DNA of 64,000 bases. Source: Streptomyces fagopyri (lineage in GTDB: Bacteria; Actinomycetota; Actinomycetes; Streptomycetales; Streptomycetaceae). Both the position numbers and the translations under genes were made by a program. The notes below the pieces were generated by a model. The model saw nothing but the letters and a program-made list of their open reading frames with translations. It ran no database searches and was not told the origin of the DNA. The stretch is from NCBI RefSeq assembly GCF_009498275.1, contig NZ_CP045643.1, positions 5,270,001 to 5,334,000 of the forward strand, read 5' to 3'. Of the stretch, positions 7,756-15,885 are shown one piece after another (the stretch's first letter is position 1; each line of letters opens with the position of its first letter).

Positions 7756-8508
7756 ATGGCCGTATCCCCGGCATCCGGCGCGCCCGACGCGTCCGGTGCC
7801 TTCCCCGAAGGCGTCCCCTGCTGGGTGGAAGCGCAGCTTCCCGACGTGGAGGCGGGCCGGCGCTTCTACGGTGAGCTGTTCGGCTGGACCTTCGGCGAGG
7901 GGTCCGGGCCGCCCGGGACCGAGGTGTGGGCACGCCACCACGGTGAGCTCGTCGCCGCCCTGGTGCCCAAGGGGGACGGGCGGATGCCCACCGTCTGGAC
8001 GGTGTACTTCGCCACCCCGGACGCCGCCGCGCTGGCCGCCCGGATCACCACGGCGGGCGGCCGGCTGATCACCGCCCCGACACCGGTCGGCTCCTTCGGC
8101 ACGACGGCCCTCGCCACCGACCCCGAGGGCGCGGTGTTCGGTCTCTGGCAGGCGGGCGACCATCCGGGCTTCGGGAAGCGGCACGCGCCGGGCTCCTTCT
8201 GCTGGGCGGAGTTGTACGCACGGGACACCTGGGTCGTCGACGCGTTCTACGGGGCCCTCTTCCACGACGCCCTCTTCGGCGCCGACGCGTCCCCCGACGT
8301 GGGCCGGGCCCCCGTCCTCGACGTCTTCCCGGCGGAGATGCCCCCGCACTTCCTGGTCCATTTCGGGGTCGAGAGCGTCGAGGCGGTACTCGCCACGGTG
8401 AACCGGCTCGGCGGCCGCGTCCAGGTGCCCGCCTTCGACACCTCGTACGGAAAAGTGGCCGTCGTCACCGACAATCAAGGGGCGTCGTTCGCCGTCATCC
8501 AGCGGTGA
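7756..8508 (+). CDS. VOC family protein with two glyoxalase-fold domains
   Basis: A 250-residue protein made of two vicinal-oxygen-chelate modules. The first begins PCWVEAQLPDVEAGRRFYGELFGWTF (about residues 21-46) and the second FCWAELYARDTWVVDAFYGALF (about 141-162). Each ends in the usual ATDPEGAVFGLWQ-like or TDNQGASFAVIQ strand. Double-VOC proteins of this kind in Streptomyces include hydroxylases or binding proteins of unknown substrate; metal ligands are not clear. It lies upstream of afsK with about 200 bases between, so it probably has its own transcript. Confidence 0.85.
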   Translation: MAVSPASGAPDASGAFPEGVPCWVEAQLPDVEAGRRFYGELFGWTFGEGSGPPGTEVWARHHGELVAALVPKGDGRMPTVWTVYFATPDAAALAARITTAGGRLITAPTPVGSFGTTALATDPEGAVFGLWQAGDHPGFGKRHAPGSFCWAELYARDTWVVDAFYGALFHDALFGADASPDVGRAPVLDVFPAEMPPHFLVHFGVESVEAVLATVNRLGGRVQVPAFDTSYGKVAVVTDNQGASFAVIQR

Positions 8509-8718
8509 ACGGCCCGTCCGGTGACGGTGAAGCTCCGTCCACCGGTGGGGAGAAGCCGTTATATCCCGAGACACCCCGTTCCGCCCCCGGGTTCGCAACC
8601 GGTGGCGCGGACAGGAAGAATCGGGGTGCGTGCCGCCAAGGCGGTGCGGTGGTGAGACGCTGCACGGGGCTGCGTTCATACGTGGATGACGTGGCTCGTA
8701 CGGGGAGGTGGCAGGCAA

Positions 8719-11043
8719 GTGGTGGATCAGCTGACGCAGCACGATCCGCGTCGGATCGGGCCGTTCGAGGTGCTGGGGCGGCTGGGTGCCGGCGGCATGG
8801 GGCTGGTCTATCTCGCGCGCTCGGCCTCCGGCCGGCGCGTGGCGATCAAGACGGTCAGGACGGAGCTCGCCGAGGACCAGCTGTTCCGGGTGCGCTTCAC
8901 GCGTGAGGTCGAGGCCGCGCGCGCGGTCTCCGGCTTCTACACCGCGGCCGTGGTCGACGCGGACCCGCGCGCCGCGGTGCCGTGGCTGGCCACCGCGTAC
9001 GTCCCGGCGCCCTCCCTCGAGGAGATAGTGAACGAGTGCGGGCCGATGCCGGCCCAGGCGGTGCGCTGGCTGGCCGCGGGTGTCGCGGAGGCCCTGCAGT
9101 CCATCCACGGCGCGGGGCTCGTCCACCGCGACCTGAAACCCTCGAACGTCCTGGTGGTCGAGGACGGGCCGCGGGTCATCGACTTCGGTATCGCGTCCGG
9201 CGTGTCGAACACCCGTCTGACGATGACGAACGTCGCCGTCGGTACACCCGCGTACATGTCACCCGAGCAGGCGAAGGACTCGCGCAGCGTGACGGGCGCG
9301 AGCGATGTCTTCTCGCTCGGTTCCATGCTCGTCTTCGCCGCGACCGGGCACGCCCCCTTCCACGGCGCGAACCCGGTCGAGACGGTCTTCATGCTGCTCC
9401 GGGAGGGCCCCGACCTCGAGGGCCTCCCGGACGAGCTGAGGCCGCTGATCGAGTCCTGTATGCAGATGGAGGCGGCCGGCCGCCCCAATCCCGCCGACCT
9501 CCAGGCGCAGTTGGCTCCCCATCTGTTCGGTTCCGGGTCGGACGACAGCGGTACGGCGTCGGCCTGGCTGCCCGAGCGGGCGGTGGGCCTGATCGAGTCG
9601 CGCCGCGGGGGCCGTCCGCCGGTGAAGGCCCCGCCGTCCGGGGGCCGCAGCGGTGGCGGACGCCCGGTGGTGCCTCCGCCGCCCGCGCACGCTCCCGCGG
9701 CCGTCGGCGCGCCCGACACCGGTCCGGTGCGGCTCGCCGGCGGCAAGGTGCCCATCGGCCCGGGACCGCGGGTCGCCGACGCCCGTGCCGCCGCCGTGAA
9801 GGCCCCTCCTCCAGAGGCGGGCCTCGCCGCGTCCTGGTCCCGGCCGCGCGTCGGTGTCAACGGCGCCGACCCCGTGCCGGCGGTCGCGCCGCCGCCCCCG
9901 CCGGACTCCCCGTCCGGCTGGCGTCCCTGGCGATTCCGTATGTCGAACGACGTCTGGGGTACGCCCACGGTCGCCGGCGACCTCGTCTACGTCACGTCCT
10001 TCGAGGTCCACGCGCTGGACGTGGCGACCGGCCGCCGCAGCTTCAAGACGCGGGACGTGGCCTGGTCGATGGCGGTCGCGGACGGCCGTATCCACGCCTC
10101 CGACGGTCCGACGCTGTTCGCGCTGGACGCCCGGGAGGGCGCCGATCTGTGGCGGCTGGCGACGGACGCCTGGGTCTACTCCCTGAAGGCCGAGCGGGGG
10201 ACCGTCGTCACCGGGACACGCGGGGGCGGTGTGCAGGCCTGGGAGGCCTCCAACGGCCAGAAACTCTGGGAGGTCACCGGCGCCCAGAGCGACTTCGAGT
10301 CCCCGGAGGCCGGGCCCGCCGTGCACGACGGCACGGTGTTCGTGTGGAAGGACGCGCGGCTGCGTGCGCTGGAGGCCCGTACGGGTGAGGAGCGCTGGTC
10401 GTACCCGATCGGCGACGCGGCGTCGTGCGGCGGCGTGCCGGTCCGGATGACCCGGGCCGACGACGGCTACGTCTACATCTCGGCGGGCACCCGGGTGCTC
10501 GCCGTCGACGTGGCGAGCGGTCACGTCCGCTGGCACTTCGAGGCGCCGGCGGTCTTCCTGTGCCCGCCGACCTTCGTGCCGGGGCCCGCGGTCGCCGGGG
10601 GCGGGGTGTACCTCGCCGACTACCTCGGCACGGTGTACGCGCTCGACGCCACCGACGGACGCGACCGGTGGCGGATCGCGACCGAGGCCCGTGCCTCCAT
10701 CGATCCGGTGCTCGTCGCCGCCGGGCACGTGCACGTGGGCAGCGGAAAGGGTCTGTACACCCTGGACGCCGTCACCGGTACGCCGAAGTGGCGTTTCCAG
10801 GCGGGCGGCGACATCGTGGGCGCGCCCGCGGTGGCCGAGGGGCGCATCCACTTCGGCTCCACGGACCATCTGCTGTACACGCTGAAGGCCGACGACGGGC
10901 GTCTGCGCTGGAAGCTGGCGACCGGCGGCGAGATCACCGGCGCCCCCGTCGTCAAGGACGGTGTCGTGTACGCCTGCAGCAAGGACCGCTGTGTGTACGC
11001 CCTGGACGCGGAGAAGGGCACGGGGACGGCGCGAACGGTGTGA
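8719..11043 (+). CDS. afsK: Serine/threonine protein kinase AfsK (kinase plus PQQ-type propeller)
   Basis: A 774-residue kinase. The kinase domain (about residues 13-270) shows the glycine loop LGAGGMG, the ATP lysine in VAIKTV (Lys44), HRDLKPSN with catalytic Asp138, the DFG Asp155, and GTPAYMSPE. A Pro/Ala-rich linker follows, then from about residue 400 a run of PQQ-like beta-propeller repeats (VYALDA, LYTLDA, VYACS). No membrane helix is visible between the two halves. AfsK of S. coelicolor has this architecture and phosphorylates AfsR, which sits at 24468. GTG 8719 is chosen because GGGGAGG lies ten bases upstream; GTG 8722 is equally possible. The longer ATG at 8686 would overlap the ribosome site. 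Confidence 0.92.
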   Translation: MVDQLTQHDPRRIGPFEVLGRLGAGGMGLVYLARSASGRRVAIKTVRTELAEDQLFRVRFTREVEAARAVSGFYTAAVVDADPRAAVPWLATAYVPAPSLEEIVNECGPMPAQAVRWLAAGVAEALQSIHGAGLVHRDLKPSNVLVVEDGPRVIDFGIASGVSNTRLTMTNVAVGTPAYMSPEQAKDSRSVTGASDVFSLGSMLVFAATGHAPFHGANPVETVFMLLREGPDLEGLPDELRPLIESCMQMEAAGRPNPADLQAQLAPHLFGSGSDDSGTASAWLPERAVGLIESRRGGRPPVKAPPSGGRSGGGRPVVPPPPAHAPAAVGAPDTGPVRLAGGKVPIGPGPRVADARAAAVKAPPPEAGLAASWSRPRVGVNGADPVPAVAPPPPPDSPSGWRPWRFRMSNDVWGTPTVAGDLVYVTSFEVHALDVATGRRSFKTRDVAWSMAVADGRIHASDGPTLFALDAREGADLWRLATDAWVYSLKAERGTVVTGTRGGGVQAWEASNGQKLWEVTGAQSDFESPEAGPAVHDGTVFVWKDARLRALEARTGEERWSYPIGDAASCGGVPVRMTRADDGYVYISAGTRVLAVDVASGHVRWHFEAPAVFLCPPTFVPGPAVAGGGVYLADYLGTVYALDATDGRDRWRIATEARASIDPVLVAAGHVHVGSGKGLYTLDAVTGTPKWRFQAGGDIVGAPAVAEGRIHFGSTDHLLYTLKADDGRLRWKLATGGEITGAPVVKDGVVYACSKDRCVYALDAEKGTGTARTV

Positions 11044-11093
11044 GCGGCGAGGGCCCGCCCGGCGGGTGCGGTCGCCGTCGATAGGGTGACGGC

Positions 11094-11684
11094 ATGCAGA
11101 CGCGGGGGCGCAGACTCAGGTTCACAGCGGTGTCGGCGATGGTGGTGCTGGCCCTGACCGGGTTCTCCACCGGCCGGCACGGGCACAGCCGCCACAGCGG
11201 GGGCGGGAGCGGGGGCGGCTGCAGCAGCTCCCGCCAGGACCACGACAGTTCGTCGTCGACCTCGGGCGGCGGCTCGTACGGCAGCGGTTCGTCCGGCGGC
11301 GCCTCGTACGGCTCCGGTTCGACCGACGACGGCACCGGCGGCACCTACCGGTCGCGGCCCACCCGCCGTTCCACACCGACCTCGTCCGCCACGGGCGGCA
11401 GCGGCCGGACCCTGGAGAGCGGGACCGCGACCCTCGTGAGCTGCGCGTCCGAGAAGACCCCCTACGCGACGGTCGAGGTCCGGAACCCGAACGGCCGCGC
11501 GGGCGGCTTCGTCGTGTCGGTCGCCTTCAAGGACCGCGAGGACGTCACCGTCGTCGGCGGCTCCGGGCGGGTGCGGGTGTCCGCGAACGGCCGGGCGACC
11601 GTCCGGGTCCCCCTGGTCAGCGCGGGTCTCGCCGGCTCCGTCGACCACTGCCGGGTCGAGCCGCGGGCCACCCCCGAGAACTGA
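11094..11684 (+). CDS. Secreted protein with Ser/Gly-rich linker, downstream of afsK
   Basis: A 196-residue protein with an N-terminal export signal (hydrophobic TAVSAMVVLALTGFSTG after Arg-rich residues), a Gly/Ser-rich disordered stretch (about residues 35-105), and a compact C-terminal domain starting at ATLVSCASEKTPYATVEVRNPNGRAGGFVVSVAF. That domain has two Cys residues that could form a disulfide. The fold resembles immunoglobulin-like FxLYD-type domains of secreted actinobacterial proteins. It starts about 50 bases after afsK, and a similar secreted-protein gene follows afsK in S. coelicolor as far as I recall. The function is unknown. Confidence 0.75.
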   Translation: MQTRGRRLRFTAVSAMVVLALTGFSTGRHGHSRHSGGGSGGGCSSSRQDHDSSSSTSGGGSYGSGSSGGASYGSGSTDDGTGGTYRSRPTRRSTPTSSATGGSGRTLESGTATLVSCASEKTPYATVEVRNPNGRAGGFVVSVAFKDREDVTVVGGSGRVRVSANGRATVRVPLVSAGLAGSVDHCRVEPRATPEN

Positions 11685-11700
11685 CGTCCCGCCCGGCCCG

Positions 11701-11804
11701 GCGTGTGCGGAACCCGTCCGGGCCGGGCGTGTGCGGAACCCGTCCGGGCCGGGCGTGTGCGCAACCCGACCGGGCTCAGCGTGTGCGGAACCCGTCCGGG
11801 CGCC
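11701..11804. repeat. 26-bp tandem repeat, four copies, at the 3' end of the enoyl-CoA hydratase gene
   Basis: The unit begins GCGTGTGCGGAACCCGTCCG and repeats exactly every 26 bases. Copies 1 and 2 are identical, copy 3 has several changes, and copy 4 encodes the last residues (RRPDGFRTR) of the minus-strand hydratase. The array looks like duplication of the gene end past its stop codon. It fills the spacer between two convergent genes. Confidence 0.9.
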
Positions 11805-12555
11805 GGCCGGAGAACAGTTCCGCCTGCCGGGCCGGGGGCAGATTGCCCAGGGCGATGAGGTGGGGGGACTGGGCGAAGGCGTGGGCGCGGGCCGTCTCGT
11901 GGGCCGTCCACAGGGCGCGCACGGTGCCCTGCACCCCCTCGGGCGGGTAGGAGGCGACGACCTCGGCACACCGCACGGCGGCCGCCAACGCCCCTCCGGG
12001 CGGGGTGACTTCGGACACCAGCCCGAGGTCGTACGCACGCCGCGCGGACATCCGCTCGGCGTTCCCCATCAGCGCCATCCGCGCGGCCTCCCCGTACGGC
12101 ATCCGGTGCGCCATGTAGACGGACTCGTAGGCGCTGACCATGCCGTACGTCGTGTGCGGGTCGAAGAAGGTGGCGGTCTCGTCGGCGACGACGAACTCCG
12201 CCTCCCCGAGCAGGTAGAAGGCGCCCCCGCAGGCCATCCCGCGCACGGCGGCCACGACCGGTTTCCAGCAGTCGTTGGCCTTGGGGCCGACGCGCAGGAG
12301 CGGATCGTCCACCATGAAGGGTGAGCCGGGCTGCGGGACTTCGGCCGTACGGTCGAGCCCGGTGCAGAAGGCCCGCTCGCCCGCCCCGGTGACGACGACG
12401 GCGCGCACGGAGTCGTCGAACCGGAACGCCCGCCAGGCGGAGGCGAGTTCGGACGCGGTGGCGAGATCGATCGCGTTGAGTCTGGCCGGCCGGTCCAGGG
12501 TGAGGACGGCGACCCCGGTGTCCTTGTCGCAGGAGATCCGCAGACCGCCGCTCAC
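11776..12555 (-). CDS. Enoyl-CoA hydratase/isomerase family protein
   Basis: A 259-residue crotonase-fold protein. It shows VAVLTLDRPARLNAIDLATASEL at the N-terminus, the first oxyanion-hole strand VVVTGAGERAFCTGLD, and the second oxyanion-hole region AAVRGMACGGAFYLLGEAEFVVADE. Position by position, the usual catalytic Glu pair is not obvious, so hydratase versus isomerase or hydrolase activity is open. The GTG start overlaps the DUF35 stop by four bases, making it the last gene of a thiolase-DUF35-hydratase operon. The C-terminal nine residues are encoded by a copy of a 26-bp tandem repeat. Confidence 0.88.
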   Translation of the reverse strand: MSGGLRISCDKDTGVAVLTLDRPARLNAIDLATASELASAWRAFRFDDSVRAVVVTGAGERAFCTGLDRTAEVPQPGSPFMVDDPLLRVGPKANDCWKPVVAAVRGMACGGAFYLLGEAEFVVADETATFFDPHTTYGMVSAYESVYMAHRMPYGEAARMALMGNAERMSARRAYDLGLVSEVTPPGGALAAAVRCAEVVASYPPEGVQGTVRALWTAHETARAHAFAQSPHLIALGNLPPARQAELFSGRRPDGFRTR

Positions 12556-13004
12556 GACCGCTCCAGAACCCACTGCGGCAGCCGGTCGGCGCCGAACACG
12601 ACCCGCACCCGTGCGCCGATCCGGATCCGTTCGGGGGCGAGGGAGCCCAGCGGGGCGCCGGGTCCGGCGACCAGGTTGCCGACCAGGCGGATGCGCGGGG
12701 CGTCCGCGAGTTCGACGACGGCCGCGTTGTACGGCACCCGGGCCGCGTACGCGGGCAGCAGGGGCGGATGCGGGACGACGTACGACCAGACGCGGCCCAG
12801 CCCGCTCATCAGGCGCCACTCGCTGCCGAAGGACCGGCACCGCGGGCAGCAGGGCCGGGGCGGGAAGCGCGGCTCGCCGCAGTCGGCGCAGGCCTGGATC
12901 CGCAGCTCGCCCCGGGCGGCGTACTCCCAGAAGGGCGCGCCGTCGTCGTCCACGACCGGCGAGAGCAGCCCTTGGACGGCGTCCGGGGCGGGGGATGGGG
13001 TCAT
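12552..13004 (-). CDS. DUF35 zinc-ribbon/OB-fold partner of the adjacent thiolase
   Basis: A 150-residue DUF35 protein. An N-terminal helix (DDDGAPFWEYAARGELRIQAC) leads into the zinc ribbon CADCGEPRFPPRPCCPRC (about residues 39-56), then an OB fold (VWSYVVPHPPLLPAYAARVPY, RIRIGARVRVVF). In Ltp2-ChsH2-type complexes such a partner is needed for thiolase-like aldolase activity. A GAGGAG ribosome site overlaps the thiolase stop nine bases upstream, so translation is coupled to the thiolase. It probably forms a heteromer with that protein. Confidence 0.9.
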   Translation of the reverse strand: MTPSPAPDAVQGLLSPVVDDDGAPFWEYAARGELRIQACADCGEPRFPPRPCCPRCRSFGSEWRLMSGLGRVWSYVVPHPPLLPAYAARVPYNAAVVELADAPRIRLVGNLVAGPGAPLGSLAPERIRIGARVRVVFGADRLPQWVLERS

Positions 13005-13013
13005 CTCGGCTCC

Positions 13014-14174
13014 TCAGGTTCGCAGCAGGACCGCGGAGGTGGGGACGCCCTCCCCGGCCGTGACCAGACAGGTGGCGGCTCCGGGAACCTGCGCGGTGCT
13101 GGTCCCGCGCAGCTGCTTCACGCCCTCGGTGATGAGGTTGAAGCCGTGGACGTACGCCTCGCTGAGTCCGCCCCCGCCCGTGTTGAGGGGCAGCCGTCCG
13201 CCGATCTCCAGCGCGCCGCCCTCGGTGAAGGCGGCGCCCTCGCCGCGGCCGCAGAAGCCGTAGCCCTCCAGGGAGAGCGGTATGAGGGGCGTGAAGGCGT
13301 CGTAGATCTGGGCCACGTCGACGTCGTCCGGCGTGAAGTCGGCGTTCTTCCACAGATGCCGGGCGGCGGTCCAGGCGGGGCCGGTGAGCGGGTCGTCGTT
13401 CCAGTAGTTGACCATGCCGTGGTGCTGCGCGGGCAGGCCCTGGGCGACCGAGTGGACGTACACGGGCCGCCGCCGGCAGTCCCGGGCGCGCTCGGCCGAC
13501 ACGACCACGCACGCCAGCGCGCCGTCCGTCTCCAGACAGTTGTCGAAGAGACAGAGGGGTTCGCTGATCCAGCGGGAGGTCATGTACATCTCGCGGGTGA
13601 GCGGGCGGTCGTACATCATCGCGGCGGGGTTCTGGTTGGCCCGGTTGCGGCAGGCGAGCGCCACGTTGAAGAGGTGGTCGCGGGTGGCGCCGTACTCGTG
13701 CATGTAGCGCCGTGCCAGCATGCCGATCTCGTCGGCGGGCCTGAGCAGTCCGAAGGGGCGGGTCCACTGTGCCGGGGTGGGGAGCTGGGCGACCGTGTTC
13801 TTCCAGGGCCTGGGGCCGCTGCCCCGCTTGCGCGACCGCCAGGCGACCCCGACCGTGGCCTGCCCGGTGGCGACGGCGGCGGCGAGATGGGCGACGGTCG
13901 CGCACGAACCGCCGCCCCCGTAGCCGACTTTGCTGAAGAAGGTGAGGTCGCCGAAGCCGAGGGCCTTGGCGACCTCGACCTCGTCGGTCTCCTCCATGGT
14001 GTAGGAGGCCAGCCCGTCGACCTCCGAGGGGGCGATCCCCGCGTCGTCGAGGGCGGCGAGAATCGCACGACAGGCCAAGGTCTTCTCGGGCTCGGGGAGT
14101 TGCTTGGCGAAGGGGGTCTGACCGATGCCGACGACGGCCGTGGCGTCCTTGATCCCCGCCGTGCTCCGTGTCAT
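13014..14174 (-). CDS. Thiolase-family protein of the SCP2/Ltp type
   Basis: A 386-residue thiolase-fold protein. Visible are TAVVGIGQTPFAKQLPEPE, VDGLASYTMEETDEVEVAKAL, a glycine-rich VGYGGGGSCATVAH with Cys91 at the nucleophile position, QIYDAFTPLIPLSLEGYGFCGRGEG and NTGGGGLSEAYVHGFNLI with the conserved His. Unlike the thiolase at 3727 it keeps the Cys, so the two may do different steps: Claisen-type thiolysis here and retro-aldol cleavage there. It heads an operon with DUF35 and enoyl-CoA hydratase genes. The promoter region shared with the divergent ligase holds two copies of the regulon operator. Confidence 0.88.
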   Translation of the reverse strand: MTRSTAGIKDATAVVGIGQTPFAKQLPEPEKTLACRAILAALDDAGIAPSEVDGLASYTMEETDEVEVAKALGFGDLTFFSKVGYGGGGSCATVAHLAAAVATGQATVGVAWRSRKRGSGPRPWKNTVAQLPTPAQWTRPFGLLRPADEIGMLARRYMHEYGATRDHLFNVALACRNRANQNPAAMMYDRPLTREMYMTSRWISEPLCLFDNCLETDGALACVVVSAERARDCRRRPVYVHSVAQGLPAQHHGMVNYWNDDPLTGPAWTAARHLWKNADFTPDDVDVAQIYDAFTPLIPLSLEGYGFCGRGEGAAFTEGGALEIGGRLPLNTGGGGLSEAYVHGFNLITEGVKQLRGTSTAQVPGAATCLVTAGEGVPTSAVLLRT

Positions 14175-14204
14175 GGGCGCGCGCCTCCCTGCGAACCGGG
14201 GCTG

Positions 14205-14219
14205 CTGACAGTGCGTCAG
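14205..14219. promoter_or_regulatory. Operator site 3 of the CTGACG-NNN-CGTCAG regulon
   Basis: CTGACAGTGCGTCAG, one mismatch to the core, 30 bases upstream of the minus-strand thiolase start. Confidence 0.7.
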
Positions 14220-14231
14220 GCTACAGCTAAT

Positions 14232-14246
14232 CTGACGGGTAGTCAG
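14232..14246. promoter_or_regulatory. Operator site 4 of the CTGACG-NNN-CGTCAG regulon
   Basis: CTGACGGGTAGTCAG, one mismatch to the core, about 30 bases before the GTG of the acyl-CoA ligase. Its centre is 27 bases from the centre of site 3. Both divergent genes can thus be controlled from one intergenic region. Confidence 0.75.
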
Positions 14247-14278
14247 CTAGCTGTCGTCGGTCATAGGGGAGGCCCGCT

Positions 14279-15883
14279 GTGCGCGGTGACTTGGAGTGGC
14301 GGAGCGTCGCGGGGCTGATCCGGTCGGCGGCGCGGCGGTTCGCGGACCGGGAGGCCGTCGTCGAGGGCCGGACGCGCATCACCTACGCGGAGCTGGGCGC
14401 CCGCGTGGAACGCGCCGCGGCGGCCTGCCTGGCCGAAGGGGTGCGCACGGGCGACCGGGTGGCCGTCTGGGCGCCGAACACCCTCGACTGGATCGTCTGC
14501 GCGCTCGGCGCGGTCTCGGCGGGCGCCGTCCTGGTCCCCCTCAACACCCGCTTCAAGGGCGCCGAGGCGGCGTACGTGCTGTCCCGGAGCAGGGCGCGGC
14601 TGCTCTTCGTGACGGGAACGTTCCTGGGGACCTCGTACGTGGCGTCGCTGCGCCGGGCGGCCGGTGAGGGGGACGGCGCCGGCCCGTTGCCCGGACTCCC
14701 GCACCTGGAACAGGTGGTGGTGCTGTCGGACGACGCCCCCGCCGGCTTCCGTACCTGGAAGGACTTCCTGGCGGCCGGGGACGCGGTCGGGGCGGCGGCG
14801 ACCCGGGAACGCGCGGAGTCCGTGGCGGGCACCGCGCCGTCCGACATCGTCTTCACGTCGGGGACGACGGGACGGCCCAAGGGCGCGGTGATCACCCACG
14901 CGCAGAGCCTGCGGGGCTACGCGATCTGGAGCGAGCTGGCCGGGCTGCGCGCGGGCGACCGCTATCTGATCGTGAACCCCTTCTTCCACACCTTCGGCTA
15001 CAAGGCCGGGGTGCTGGCCTGTCTGATGCGCGGCGCGACGATGGTCCCGCAGCCCGTGTTCGACGTGGACACGGTGCTGGCGAACGTGGCGGCGGAGCGC
15101 ATCTCGGTCCTGCCCGGCCCGCCCACGCTCCACCAGTCCCTCCTGGACCACCCGTCCCGGGACGCGTACGACCTGTCCGCGCTGAGGCTGGTGGTGACGG
15201 GGGCGGCCGTGGTTCCCCTGAGGCTGGTGGAACGGCTGAGGTCGGAGCTGAGGATCGGCACCGTACTCACCGCGTACGGGCTCTCCGAGGCGAGCGGGAT
15301 CGTCACCATGTGCCGCCGGGGAGACGCGCCGGCCGTGATCGCCTCCACGTCGGGGCGCGCGATCCCGGACACGGAGATCCGGGTGGCGGACGCGACCGGG
15401 GCGCCCCTCGCCCCCGGCACCCCGGGCGAGGTGCTGGTCCGCGGCTTCCACGTGATGCGGGGCTACTTCGAGGACCCGGCGGCCACGGCGGCGGTCCTGG
15501 CCCCGGACGGCTGGCTGCGCACCGGTGACGTGGGCGTCCTCGACGCGGCCGGGAACCTGCGCATCACCGACCGGATCAAGGACATGTTCATCGTCGGAGG
15601 CTTCAACGCCTACCCCGCCGAGATAGAGCAGCTCCTCGGCCTCCATCCGGACGTCGCGGACGTGGCGGTGATCGGCGTGCCCGACGGGCGGCTGGGAGAG
15701 GTCGGCAGGGCGTACGTCGTACGGCGCCCCGGAGCGGCTCTGACCAGCGACGACCTGATCGCCTGGTCGCGCCGCGAGATGGCCAACTACAAGGTCCCCC
15801 GCACGGTCGAGTTCGTGACCGGACTCCCACGGAACGCGAGCGGGAAGGTGGTGAAGGGGGAGTTGCGGTCCGGGACCTTCTGA
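14279..15883 (+). CDS. Acyl-CoA synthetase (FadD3-like AMP-forming ligase)
   Basis: A 534-residue member of the ANL superfamily that activates a carboxylic acid to its CoA thioester through an acyl-AMP. The P-loop-like motif FTSGTTGRPKGAVITHAQ (about residues 196-213), the YGLSEASG motif (about 333-340), GYFEDPAATAAV, WLRTGDVGVLD and the hinge DRIKDMFIVGGFNAYPAEIE are all present, and the C-terminal catalytic lysine lies in NASGKVVKGELR. Overall it is closest in my reading to FadD3-type ligases, which act on ring-derived propionates, but the substrate is not defined. GTG 14279 follows a GGGGAGG site. It likely starts the pathway controlled by the shared operator. Confidence 0.9.
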   Translation: MRGDLEWRSVAGLIRSAARRFADREAVVEGRTRITYAELGARVERAAAACLAEGVRTGDRVAVWAPNTLDWIVCALGAVSAGAVLVPLNTRFKGAEAAYVLSRSRARLLFVTGTFLGTSYVASLRRAAGEGDGAGPLPGLPHLEQVVVLSDDAPAGFRTWKDFLAAGDAVGAAATRERAESVAGTAPSDIVFTSGTTGRPKGAVITHAQSLRGYAIWSELAGLRAGDRYLIVNPFFHTFGYKAGVLACLMRGATMVPQPVFDVDTVLANVAAERISVLPGPPTLHQSLLDHPSRDAYDLSALRLVVTGAAVVPLRLVERLRSELRIGTVLTAYGLSEASGIVTMCRRGDAPAVIASTSGRAIPDTEIRVADATGAPLAPGTPGEVLVRGFHVMRGYFEDPAATAAVLAPDGWLRTGDVGVLDAAGNLRITDRIKDMFIVGGFNAYPAEIEQLLGLHPDVADVAVIGVPDGRLGEVGRAYVVRRPGAALTSDDLIAWSRREMANYKVPRTVEFVTGLPRNASGKVVKGELRSGTF

Positions 15884-15885
15884 GG

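Noticed and set aside
8727..8741. CTGACGCAGCACGAT inside afsK as a regulon operator
   Set aside because: Only the left arm matches; the right half has no CGTCAG.
11701..11804. 26-bp repeats as a CRISPR array or attachment site
   Set aside because: No spacers, no integrase nearby; simple tandem duplication.
12275..13063. Plus-strand Arg/Pro-rich frame over DUF35
   Set aside because: Shadow of the minus-strand operon; composition only.
11776..13905. A 709-codon frame that fuses the thiolase region with the hydratase
   Set aside because: Only the last 260 codons are a real protein; the N-terminal part is the thiolase and DUF35 genes read out of frame.
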